64,000 bases of DNA from Roseicyclus marinus. Lineage in GTDB: Bacteria; Pseudomonadota; Alphaproteobacteria; Rhodobacterales; Rhodobacteraceae. The stretch lies in the NCBI RefSeq assembly GCF_036322625.1, contig NZ_AP027266.1, positions 2,669,001 to 2,733,000 on the forward strand, given 5' to 3'. A program made the translations under genes and the position numbers. This document shows, one piece after another, positions 53,744 through 61,174 of the stretch. The notes beneath the pieces are model-generated. The model saw nothing but the letters and a program-made list of their open reading frames with translations. It did no database searches and was not told the origin of the DNA. How positions within the stretch are numbered: the stretch's first letter is position 1; each line of letters begins with the position of its first letter.

Positions 53744-54988
53744 TCAGAACGTGCCCCCGTCGAGCGCGATCCCGTCGATCGACCCGCCGGTGATCGCGAC
53801 GCTGTTCGCGGCTTGCGTAGCGAGTGAGCCAAGCCCAAGGTTGGTGCGCGCCGTGGCCTTGTTCGGCAGATCCGAGAGGTTCGAAGCGGCGGAGAGCTTG
53901 CCCGCCAGCGCGTTTGTGACCGTGGTGGCGAAGTTCGGATCGTCCCCGAGGGCCGCCGCCAACTCATTCAGCGTGTCCATCGCGCCGGGTGCGGCATCGA
54001 TCAACGCGCCAATGGCGGCGGCCACGAAGGCGGTCGTCGCGATCTGGGTCGTGTTGGTGCCTGCAAGGGCCGTGGGCGCCGTCGGTGTTCCGGTCAGGGC
54101 GGGCGAGGCCAGTGCCGCCTTGGCATCGATCGCGGTCTGCAGGCCGGTGACCTGCGAGATCGCATGGCTGTGGGTCGAGGGCGGAAAGCTGGTGGGCTTG
54201 CCGGTAATCCCTGCCCAGGGTGCTGCATCCGCCACCTCTGCCGCATCGACCTTGCCGTCCGCATCTGTGTCATAGGTTGCGGCCAACATGTCACCGGGGC
54301 CGAAGTCGACAATGGCCTGCTGAACGAAGGCGGTCGTCGCCACCTGCGTGGTGTTCGTCCCCGACAGCGCGGTCGGCGCGGTTGGCGTGCCGTTAAGCGC
54401 AGGCGAGGCCAGCGGTGCCTTTACATCAAGCGCGGCCTGCAGCCCGTCCACGTTTGCAATGACATGGGCATGGCTGTCATCGGCCACAGCGGCGGTGATC
54501 GTGACATTCGCGGAGCCGTCAAAGCTGACGGATCCGGAGAGATCGCCCGCTAGCGCGATGGTTCGGGCAGTTGCAAGCTTGCTTGCCGAGACCGCGTTCG
54601 CCGTCGCGCCGAGCTTGGCATCAAGCGCGCCTTGCAGGCCGGTGACGTCAGCAATGGCGTGGCTGTGGCTGAGTGCCGCTTTCGCGGCAAGGCCGGCATC
54701 CAGTTGCGACTTGCGTACGAGATCGGTCGCGGCACTGGCGTCCTGGGCGGATTTGGGGACGAGAGAGAAGGTCTTGGACCCGCCCACGGTCTGCGTTCCC
54801 ACCAGTGCGAGAAAGCCGCCGCTGCCAGCCACCGGAACAATTGAAGTCGCATTACCCGCCCCGTCATCGCCCTTGCCGACATAGAGCGTGTCATCGACCT
54901 CATTATGGGCAATCTCGCCAGATTTGAGCGCAGCAGGCGCGCCTGCCACGCCCGAGACGCGGCGTTTGAGTTGGATCGTATTGGCCAT
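53744..54988 (-). CDS. Phage tail fibre protein with internal repeats
   Basis: 414 aa. Attachment segment MANTIQLKRRVSG...GEIAHNEVDDTLYVGKG, then fibre repeats: HSHAIADVTGLQGALDAK-type units at residues 108, 173 and 273, and a 36-residue unit (ASPALNGTPTAPTALSGTNT...) at 191-226 and again at 291-326. PWAGITGKPTSFPPSTHSH is a tail-collar fibre hallmark and recalls the WSRIANKP segment of the Cys-rich peptide. Receptor-binding role inferred. Confidence 0.85.
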   Translation of the reverse strand: MANTIQLKRRVSGVAGAPAALKSGEIAHNEVDDTLYVGKGDDGAGNATSIVPVAGSGGFLALVGTQTVGGSKTFSLVPKSAQDASAATDLVRKSQLDAGLAAKAALSHSHAIADVTGLQGALDAKLGATANAVSASKLATARTIALAGDLSGSVSFDGSANVTITAAVADDSHAHVIANVDGLQAALDVKAPLASPALNGTPTAPTALSGTNTTQVATTAFVQQAIVDFGPGDMLAATYDTDADGKVDAAEVADAAPWAGITGKPTSFPPSTHSHAISQVTGLQTAIDAKAALASPALTGTPTAPTALAGTNTTQIATTAFVAAAIGALIDAAPGAMDTLNELAAALGDDPNFATTVTNALAGKLSAASNLSDLPNKATARTNLGLGSLATQAANSVAITGGSIDGIALDGGTF

Positions 54989-55215
54989 CAGAAGAAACCT
55001 CCGTTGATGGGAGCGTCGGTCGGAAGAATGGTGATGCCGGGCGCGCCCTGATCACCCTTGTCGCCTTGCGGGCCGGTTGATCCCTGCGGTCCCGGCTGGC
55101 CGAGAATTCGGATCCCGATAGGCCCTGTGGCAAGGCGCAGCGCGATCGGTGCTTCCGAGGTCACAGAGATGCGGATCGGCCCCGTGAACGATCGCAGGTC
55201 CAGCGCTGTCGCCAT
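54988..55215 (-). CDS. Short protein with collagen-like repeats
   Basis: 75 aa. Residues about 33-60 carry Gly-X-Y triplets (GQPGPQGSTGPQGDKGDQGA), the collagen-like motif found in phage fibres; a beta-rich segment comes first. ATGA overlap with the fibre gene. Probably a trimeric connector of the tail fibre. Confidence 0.75.
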   Translation of the reverse strand: MATALDLRSFTGPIRISVTSEAPIALRLATGPIGIRILGQPGPQGSTGPQGDKGDQGAPGITILPTDAPINGGFF

Positions 55216-55218
55216 GGC

Positions 55219-55581
55219 TCAGAGCCCCCCGGAAACAGCGAACCTTGTCACCGGCAGGGCCACCGGAATTTCCAGCACGAAGCCGAGGTGCCGGTCTGGT
55301 TCGAGATCGGTGCGGACCAAATCGAGGACGACGCCACCGGGCGCGAGGCTGGCGGTCACCGCCGGCGCCAGAACAATTTCCAGCGTGCGCACGTCCACGC
55401 GCAGCACGCTGCCCGCCGCAGTGGAGAGTTCTGCCACCACGGTCGCGGCGGTGATCGCGCTGCGCACTTGGCCCACAAAGCTGGCCTCCTCGGGGAAGAG
55501 ATCAGCCTCGGCCTGCAACTGCAGCCGATATTCGTAGCCGATCAGGATGACCGGACCTTCTTGGACTTGGACACTGCTCAT
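55219..55581 (-). CDS. Phage tail-region hypothetical protein
   Basis: 120 aa, beta-rich (YEYRLQLQAEADLFPEEASFVGQVRSAITAATVV, VLDLVRTDLEPDRHLGFVLEIPVALP), no known domain. Start MSSVQVQEG at 55581 overlaps the Rz1-like stop. Structural role likely from context only. Confidence 0.6.
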   Translation of the reverse strand: MSSVQVQEGPVILIGYEYRLQLQAEADLFPEEASFVGQVRSAITAATVVAELSTAAGSVLRVDVRTLEIVLAPAVTASLAPGGVVLDLVRTDLEPDRHLGFVLEIPVALPVTRFAVSGGL

Positions 55582-55778
55582 GGTTGCCACCCGCAAAGCT
55601 GCGCGCCGGTCTCATTGTGGGCCAGTATCTGCCGTGCCGTGCCCTCGCTTAACTGGTCAGCCCGCGACGGCCGGATCGGCTCTGCCCAGTCGCAGCCGGA
55701 GATCACGCCGGGATCAGTCGCGCATCCAGCGGTCAAGACGGCGATTACGCTCAGCCGCAGGCAAAGCTTCAATCTCAT
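55578..55778 (-). CDS. Rz1-like outer-membrane spanin lipoprotein
   Basis: 66 aa starting MRLKLCLRLSVIAVLTAGCA: signal with lipobox LTAGC. It begins inside the Rz-like gene in another frame, the embedded arrangement characteristic of Rz/Rz1. It would fuse outer and inner membranes with its partner during lysis. Confidence 0.7.
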   Translation of the reverse strand: MRLKLCLRLSVIAVLTAGCATDPGVISGCDWAEPIRPSRADQLSEGTARQILAHNETGAQLCGWQP

Positions 55779-55971
55779 GGTGAACCTCTCGGGATATGCG
55801 CAGCCCGCGGATGCGGGCCTCGGCTGCACGAATGGCAAACTCTGCCTCGGCTGCATGGCGCCCCTTGCGTTTGGCAATGCGCAGGGCAGAGCCCAGGATC
55901 AGAATGAGGGCGGCCCACAGCGCAACGCGCTGGCCAAAGGCCGAGGCGAGCCGTCTGACGATGGCGATCAT
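55714..55971 (-). CDS. Rz-like inner-membrane spanin
   Basis: 85 aa: N-terminal membrane anchor (about 12-30, VALWAALILILGSAL) and a charged alpha-helical coiled-coil periplasmic part (AEAEFAIRAAEARIRGLRISREVHHEIEALPAAERNRRLDRWM). Overlaps endolysin upstream (ATGA) and Rz1-like gene downstream out of frame. Confidence 0.7.
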   Translation of the reverse strand: MIAIVRRLASAFGQRVALWAALILILGSALRIAKRKGRHAAEAEFAIRAAEARIRGLRISREVHHEIEALPAAERNRRLDRWMRD

Positions 55972-56900
55972 GGCGTCCGCCCCGTCCGGTGGTCCTCGAT
56001 CCGGGCTGCGCGGGCTTTCCAGGCCAGCACGATGACCGCAAGGAAGATTGCTGCCCCAAGGAGTGGCATGACGACCGGGGCATGGCTTCCCAATCCCAAA
56101 AGATCCAAGAGGCGCGTTGCCAGATCACGTCCTTCCTCGGCCTGTCCAACGAGCGGTGCGACATCGCTGATAGCGATGCCAGCATAACCTGCGGCCCCAA
56201 GCGCTATCTGGGCGTTTGACGCCGCCAAGATACGCGAGCCCTCAGGACTGCCCGTCGCGCGGTCGATCGCCACCGACCTCGGGCGCGCCGTGGTCAGGGC
56301 GTCGGTCAGCGCCACATCGATGATCGGCACGAGGGCAAGGTCGTTGTCATGCCGGAAGGCCAGAATGGCAGCGCGGGTGCGCGGCCCGATCTTTCCATCG
56401 ATTTGACCCACCTCGTGATAGCCGAGGTCCTTCAGACGTCTTTGCACCGCCTCGACGGACAGCATCACGCTCGGCGCGACATTGCCTGCACGGCGCACCC
56501 CGAGAAGCTTTGCGACCGGATAGCGCTTCACATTGACGGCGTCGTCTTGGTTGCCGCCGAGGCCCCAGACCCATTGACCCTCAATTCGGTCGATGAAGAA
56601 CACATGGCCCTGCCAGCTCGAAGTCCCGCGCGGGATGATCCCGATATCGCCAGGCTGCGCCTCCGCGATCTCCACCGGCACGCCCCAATCGAGATAGGAG
56701 CGTGCAGTCAATTGCCGGGTCGAGCGGATCCCCGCCCGCTCGAGGCAATGCCCGACAAAGGCCGCGCACCAGGCCACGCTATCATGCTCGACCCAGTCAT
56801 GCCCCACCGAGGCATACATCTCCATGATGACCGGATTGTTCTCGGGGCCCGGGCCCTCGGTCGTGCCGATATACCCTCGGGCAATCTCACAGGGCGTCAT
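55968..56900 (-). CDS. Phage endolysin: TIGR02594-type peptidase with peptidoglycan-binding domain
   Basis: 310 aa, start at 56900 after GGGGAGAG. N-terminal NlpC/P60-like part (residues about 1-130) with Cys in WCAAFVGHCLERAG, SYLDWG, QPGDIGIIPRG and His in WQGHVFFIDR. Then PG-binding repeat (SVEAVQRRLKDLGYHEVGQIDGKIGPRTRAAILAF) and a C-terminal membrane segment (VVMPLLGAAIFLAVIVLAW). The membrane tail suggests a tethered lysin or secretion-held form. Confidence 0.82.
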   Translation of the reverse strand: MTPCEIARGYIGTTEGPGPENNPVIMEMYASVGHDWVEHDSVAWCAAFVGHCLERAGIRSTRQLTARSYLDWGVPVEIAEAQPGDIGIIPRGTSSWQGHVFFIDRIEGQWVWGLGGNQDDAVNVKRYPVAKLLGVRRAGNVAPSVMLSVEAVQRRLKDLGYHEVGQIDGKIGPRTRAAILAFRHDNDLALVPIIDVALTDALTTARPRSVAIDRATGSPEGSRILAASNAQIALGAAGYAGIAISDVAPLVGQAEEGRDLATRLLDLLGLGSHAPVVMPLLGAAIFLAVIVLAWKARAARIEDHRTGRTP

Positions 56901-56926
56901 GCTGCTCTCCCCTGCAAAAGCAAAAC

Positions 56927-56946
56927 GCCGCCCCAAAAGGGACGGC
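56927..56946 (-). terminator. Terminator-like hairpin between holin and endolysin genes
   Basis: GCCGCCCC-AAAA-GGGACGGC, 7 of 8 pairs; on the minus strand it is followed by GTTTTGCTTTTG. May attenuate the lysis transcript. Confidence 0.5.
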
Positions 56947-56987
56947 GCCAGGTGGTGGTGGTGAAGAAGTCCGCGTCGATCAGCGGC

Positions 56988-57299
56988 TTATTTCCTGCGG
57001 CAAAGCCAGGCCGTCAGAACGGCCTCGGCGCCCCGCGGTCCGAGATAGGCCAGTGTTGCCACAAATCCTGTGCTCACGGGTTGGGTGAGGCCCATGTAAC
57101 TCGCCGCAGCATCACCAATGAGCGCCATGCCGACGGCGACGGGGATTTCCCACAAAAGCTCCTTGCCGAAGAAGCGCCGCCGCCCGAGCTTCACCTCGCC
57201 TGAATGATACATCAGCCGCCCCGTGAAGGCCCCGATCAGCGTGGTGACAGCCCCTCCGAAGATGCTGTGCAAGGTTTCCAGAAAGCCCGGCTCGGTCAT
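56988..57299 (-). CDS. Putative holin
   Basis: 103 aa with two or three hydrophobic segments (GGAVTTLIGAFTGRLMY, EIPVAVGMALIGDAAASYMG, GFVATLAYLG) and charged ends (KLGRRRFFGKELL; LCRRK). Size, topology and position before the endolysin fit a phage holin. Start at 57299 after GAGGAGG; a GTG two codons earlier is less well placed. Confidence 0.7.
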   Translation of the reverse strand: MTEPGFLETLHSIFGGAVTTLIGAFTGRLMYHSGEVKLGRRRFFGKELLWEIPVAVGMALIGDAAASYMGLTQPVSTGFVATLAYLGPRGAEAVLTAWLCRRK

Positions 57300-57391
57300 G
57301 GGCACCTCCTCGTGAGTGCGCGCAGCCTCTTGCGACTGCGTGACTTTGGTCTATATATCGACCTGTTTTCAGACCTGATCAGGTGAATGCC

Positions 57392-57637
57392 ATGCAGCGC
57401 ATCGAAGCCCAGGCCGCCGTCAGCGTGTCGGACTTAAAAAAGAACCCTTCCCAGGTGATCGCGCAGGCAGGCGGCGAGGCCGTTGCGGTGCTCAACCACA
57501 ACCGCGTCATGGCCTATATGGTCCCCGCCGCGCGCTACGAGGCGATCATGGACCATCTCGACGATCTGGATCTGGCCGAGATCATCCGGCGTCGCGCGGA
57601 TGAAGACCCGGTTCGGGTCGGACTCGATGAGCTATGA
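57392..57637 (+). CDS. Phd/YefM-RelB type antitoxin
   Basis: 81 aa. VSVSDLKKNPSQVIAQAGGEAVAVLNHNRVMAYMVPAARYEAIMD is the Phd/YefM (StbD/RelB) DNA-binding fold; acidic C-terminus for toxin binding. ATG at 57392 follows AGGTGA. Its toxin gene overlaps it by 11 nt but is truncated. Confidence 0.88.
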   Translation: MQRIEAQAAVSVSDLKKNPSQVIAQAGGEAVAVLNHNRVMAYMVPAARYEAIMDHLDDLDLAEIIRRRADEDPVRVGLDEL

Positions 57638-57808
57638 GCTGCAGTTCCTGCCTTCTGCCCTGAAGGAATGGCACAAGCTTGGGGCCACGCTTCAGATCCA
57701 GTTCAAAAAGAAGCTGCGCGAGCGGCTGGCGCGCCCCCATGTTCCCGCCGACGCCCTGCACGGCATGCCTGCCCACTACAAGATCAAGCTGCGAAGCGCC
57801 GGCTATCG
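57627..57808 (+). pseudogene. RelE/StbE-type toxin, 3' truncated
   Basis: First 61 codons of a RelE toxin (SYELQFLPSALKEWHKLGATLQIQFKKKLRERLARP, MPAHYKIKLRSAGYR) and then an abrupt switch at the IS21-type end (57809). The C-terminal strand with catalytic Arg/Tyr residues is lost, so the toxin should be inactive. Confidence 0.8.
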
Positions 57809-58085
57809 TGTCAACGGCGGAGTAAAAATGGGCCAGGGGGCGGCGCAAAATTGGGCCACTTTTGGTTTGCGCGGGACGCGTGTGATGGGCGGCGGCCAGT
57901 CAGCCGCGCTCACCGTGGAGCTGGCGGGTGACTGGCCGCCCTGGACCGCCAGGTCCAAGTTTGGGCTTTGGATCAGGTGTGGTCGCCGGTCTTGCGCGCG
58001 CGGCTTTGCGCGAGGCGATAGCTTTCGCCGTTCATCGCGACGATGTTGACGTGGTGGGTCAGCCGGTTCGAAGAGCGCGCCGGTC
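57809..58085 (-). mobile_element. IS21-family remnant with IstB C-terminal fragment
   Basis: Starts TGTCAACGGCGGAGTAAAAA with repeated GGGCCA blocks typical of IS21 ends. On the minus strand codons ending 57973-57975 encode NRLTHHVNIVAMNGESYRLA..SRARKTGDHT, the C-terminus of the IstB helper ATPase. The rest of istB and istA is gone; DNA returns to chromosomal genes at about 58085. Confidence 0.75.
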
Positions 58086-58686
58086 AGGCCGGTTCGGCCT
58101 GGACGGTCAGAAAGACAAATTCGGGGCTTAGAACCTCGGTGAAGCCATGGTTCAGCTCAGCATCCACCGTCAGGCTGTCACCGGCGCGCATGGTCATGGT
58201 CTGCTGGCCGTAGCGATAGACCGCCTCGCCCGCGATGACCTGCACGAACACGACGCCATGGCCGACATAGCTGGGCGGCGGCCCGGCGCTGCGCAAAAGC
58301 GTCACCAGACGGGCCTGAAACCGCAGATCCTTGCGGGCGTGGATCGCAAGGTTGATGTAGTCGTGGCGGTGATCCTCGGTGATCCGCGTCGATTTCAGCC
58401 CTTCGCCATGGCGCACAAATGTGAAATCGGTGTGATCGGTCGAGGCTTGCCGGAACAGCGAGACGATGGGCACCTCCAGCGCCTCGCCCAGGGCAGCCAG
58501 TGTCCCGATCGAAGGCGAGACAAGACCGTTCTCGATCCGGCTGATCATCGCTGCAGAGACACCGGAGAGATCGGCCAGCGAGCGCGCGGAATGCCCTCGC
58601 TGAAGCCGAAGTTCCTTGAGGGCCGTGCCTATGGCCTTGTCGATGCGCTTGCCGGGGGGCGTGGGATCGGTCACCGTCGCGGTCAC
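58084..58686 (-). CDS. XRE family regulator with cupin domain
   Basis: 200 aa. HTH at about 18-72 (LKELRLQRGHSARSLADLSGVSAAMISRIENG) and C-terminal cupin (about 125-195, SYVGHGVVFVQVIAGEAVYRYGQQTMTMRAGDSLTVDAELNHGF). Such regulators sense a small metabolite. Overlaps the AhpD-like gene by ATGA and lies divergent to sarcosine oxidase genes, which it may control. Confidence 0.9.
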   Translation of the reverse strand: MTATVTDPTPPGKRIDKAIGTALKELRLQRGHSARSLADLSGVSAAMISRIENGLVSPSIGTLAALGEALEVPIVSLFRQASTDHTDFTFVRHGEGLKSTRITEDHRHDYINLAIHARKDLRFQARLVTLLRSAGPPPSYVGHGVVFVQVIAGEAVYRYGQQTMTMRAGDSLTVDAELNHGFTEVLSPEFVFLTVQAEPA

Positions 58687-59261
58687 TCCGTCTTGTAGTA
58701 GCCAACCACGTCGCCCTCGGTCGTGACCCCGAGACCGTTCAGCAACCTGTTGACATAATTGAAATATCCAACAATCTGGTTGATCTCGAGTATTTCGCCG
58801 TCAGTCCAGCCCGCGCTGCGCAACGCCTCTACATCTTCGCGCGTGATCTGGCCCGGCGTCACGGTCAGGCGTTCGGCATAGACCATCGCGGCCAGTTGCG
58901 CGCCGTCAAAGGCATCTTGCGGGCGGCGGGCCAGTATGGCGGCCTCGATCACATCGGCACGGGCGTCGTCGCCGATCAGGTGGCGCGCGTTCGACCAGTG
59001 GTTCGCGTAGGAATAGGGGCAGTCGTTCAGCGTGGACACGTAGGAACTGATGACCTCCTGAAACCACATCGGCACGGTGTTGGACGGGTCGTGCAGGCAG
59101 GCGCGATAGAGCACGACATGGCCGTTCATCGTGCTGGGCCGCAGCGAATGCACCCGCATGACGTTGTCGACCGTACCATGCGGCGTGCGCGCGAAATCGA
59201 GCGCAGCCTTCAGCGTCTCGTCGGCCTCTTCATCCGACAGCATCTTGATCCATGCAGACAT
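58683..59261 (-). CDS. Carboxymuconolactone decarboxylase/AhpD-like family protein
   Basis: 192 aa, start at 59261 after GGGAGGGAG. AhpD-like helical fold: VSTLNDCPYSYANHWSNARHL and VEALRSAGWTDGEILEINQIVGYFNYVNRLLNGLGV. The usual CxxC reads C-P-Y-S, so the second redox cysteine is missing and peroxidase activity is doubtful. Co-transcribed with the XRE regulator. A role with the H2O2-forming sarcosine oxidase is an attractive but unproven idea. Confidence 0.85.
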   Translation of the reverse strand: MSAWIKMLSDEEADETLKAALDFARTPHGTVDNVMRVHSLRPSTMNGHVVLYRACLHDPSNTVPMWFQEVISSYVSTLNDCPYSYANHWSNARHLIGDDARADVIEAAILARRPQDAFDGAQLAAMVYAERLTVTPGQITREDVEALRSAGWTDGEILEINQIVGYFNYVNRLLNGLGVTTEGDVVGYYKTE

Positions 59262-59353
59262 GATCGCTCCCTCCCGCATGCCGTTGTCCAAGCCATGTGC
59301 GACGCTTGCGCCCTGCCGCGCCGCACAGATTTTCATTGACGATGAATTGCACC

Positions 59354-59381
59354 TTGCGCAACCTTATTCAACAGTGCGCAA
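59354..59381. promoter_or_regulatory. Paired TTGCGCAA sites
   Basis: TTGCGCAA at 59354-59361 and GTGCGCAA at 59374-59381, centres 20 bp apart, so on the same helix face. They lie about 93 nt upstream of the AhpD-like gene within the divergent promoter region; candidate sites for the XRE-cupin regulator. Confidence 0.5.
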
Positions 59382-59453
59382 CGCGATCGGGGGCGACGTC
59401 ATGTCATTCAGGATAGGTCCGTCACGGCCACCCGAAGGCTTCGGTCAGTGCGC

Positions 59454-59642
59454 ATGACACAGGCCGCGCCGATCGGCTTGGAGCTGAATGTCGGCGGCCA
59501 GATGGCCGGGAGCATGAGCGTCGAAGTCGAATTCCTGACAACAGCCTCGGACGGGATCGTCACGGCGCTGCCGACAGGCACTGTCAACGTCACCATCTCG
59601 GACATGTCCTGCCCTATGCGGCAGCCCGACCCGAAAGCATAA
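59454..59642 (+). CDS. Possible small hypothetical protein
   Basis: 62 codons with strong G/C preference at third positions, ending 8 nt before soxB. No recognisable domain and no clear ribosome site. It may be a relict or noise. Confidence 0.3.
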   Translation: MTQAAPIGLELNVGGQMAGSMSVEVEFLTTASDGIVTALPTGTVNVTISDMSCPMRQPDPKA

Positions 59643-59650
59643 CGCCAGCC

Positions 59651-60901
59651 ATGCAACGCTATTCCCTTCTGTCCCTGCTGCGTCACGGTCTGAACCGGCA
59701 CACGACCTGGGCACCCGCATGGCGTAGCCTGCCCCTGCGCGAGCGCTATGAGGTCATCGTGATCGGCGCGGGCGGGCATGGTCTGGCCACGGCCTATTAC
59801 CTCGCCAAGGAGCATGGCATCACCGATATCGCGGTGCTGGAAAGCGGCTGGCTTGGCGGCGGCAATATCGCGCGAAACACGGTGACGATCCGCTCGAACT
59901 ACATGCGCGACGCCTCGATCCCGTTCTACGTCAAATCGGTCACACTCTACGAGCAGATGACCCGCGAGCTGAATTTCAACACGATGCATTCGCGCCGCGG
60001 CATGATCGATGTGATCCAGACCTGGGGCATGATGCGCGATCGGCGCAGGCGCCAGCATATCATGGACCTGCACGGATCGACCTATGAACAGATCACGACG
60101 GCAGAGTTGCGTCGGCGCATTCCAGCGCTGACCGGCGGCGGGGCCGAGGCGCGGCTGCCGATCCTTGGCGGCTTTGTCCACCCCGAGGCGGCAGTGAACC
60201 GCCATGACGCGGTGGCCTGGGCCTATGCCCGCGCGATCAACGCGATGGGCGGCGAAATCCACCAGCAGACGCCAGTCACCCAGCTGATGCGCGGCCCGGA
60301 CGGGCGGATCGCGGGCGTGGTGACACCGCGCGGCGTGATCCGCGCGCCAAAGGTGGCGGTGGCCGTGTCGGGCCATACCACGACGCTGACGGAAACCGTG
60401 GGGCTGAAACTGCCGCTGCGCACCATGAACCTGACCGCCTTCGTGTCCGAACCAGTGCAGCCGCTGATCGACGTGATCGTGAATTGCCCCGATGCGGGCT
60501 TTTACCTGAGCCAGTCGGACAAGGGCGAGCTGGTGATCGGGGGCGCCCCCGATCCCGGTCAGAGTTTCCGGCGCGACATCAAGCAGACCGTGTTCGAGGA
60601 CACGGTCTCTGCGATGCTGTCGCTTTTTCCGGCCTTCAAGGGGCTCAAGATGTTGCGGCAATGGGGCGGGCATCTGGACATCGCGCATGACGCCTCGCCG
60701 ATCCAGGATGAAACCGATGTACCGGGGCTGTTTGTCACCGCGGGCTGGTGGGGCGGCTACAAGGCGATCCCGGCGGGTGGGCTGACGCTGGCGCATCTGG
60801 TGGCGACAGGTCGGCCTCACCCGCTGATGGCACCATTCTCGATCAAGCGGTTCCGGCATCTGGATTACGTCATGGAATCCGGCACCACCACCGCCCGTTA
60901 G
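59651..60901 (+). CDS. soxB: Sarcosine oxidase subunit beta
   Basis: 416 aa. FAD-binding VIVIGAGGHGLATAYYLA (35-52), H185 in VNRHDAVAWAYARA, the expected covalent FMN attachment position, and SoxB-typical YYLAKEHGITDIAVLE, WWGGYKAIPAGGLTLAHLVA. Oxidative demethylation of sarcosine to glycine, with tetrahydrofolate as methyl acceptor, H2O2 formed. First gene of soxBDA. Confidence 0.95.
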   Translation: MQRYSLLSLLRHGLNRHTTWAPAWRSLPLRERYEVIVIGAGGHGLATAYYLAKEHGITDIAVLESGWLGGGNIARNTVTIRSNYMRDASIPFYVKSVTLYEQMTRELNFNTMHSRRGMIDVIQTWGMMRDRRRRQHIMDLHGSTYEQITTAELRRRIPALTGGGAEARLPILGGFVHPEAAVNRHDAVAWAYARAINAMGGEIHQQTPVTQLMRGPDGRIAGVVTPRGVIRAPKVAVAVSGHTTTLTETVGLKLPLRTMNLTAFVSEPVQPLIDVIVNCPDAGFYLSQSDKGELVIGGAPDPGQSFRRDIKQTVFEDTVSAMLSLFPAFKGLKMLRQWGGHLDIAHDASPIQDETDVPGLFVTAGWWGGYKAIPAGGLTLAHLVATGRPHPLMAPFSIKRFRHLDYVMESGTTTAR

Positions 60902-60916
60902 ACAGGACGCGCCGCC

Positions 60917-61174
60917 ATGATGCTGATCCCCTGCCCGTTTTGCGGCCCCCGCACCGAAAGCGAATTCACCTATGGCGGCCCTGTCCGCCCGCCCCGCCCC
61001 GATCCCGCCAGAACCACGGATGCGGAATGGGTGGCCTGGTTGACCGAGGTGCCCAACCCGCTGGGCCCGGTGGAGGAACGCTGGTGCCATCTGCGAGGCT
61101 GCGGCAGCTGGCTGACGCTGTGGCGTGACACCCGCACCCATGCCATCGTGGGAGGGCCGCAAGATGCAGGGTAA
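60917..61174 (+). CDS. soxD: Sarcosine oxidase subunit delta
   Basis: 85 aa zinc-binding subunit: C6-PF-C9, H78-less variant aside, and WCHLRGCGSWLTLWRDTRTHAI. Length and WLTLWRDTRTH are typical. It overlaps soxA by 11 nt. Confidence 0.93.
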   Translation: MMLIPCPFCGPRTESEFTYGGPVRPPRPDPARTTDAEWVAWLTEVPNPLGPVEERWCHLRGCGSWLTLWRDTRTHAIVGGPQDAG

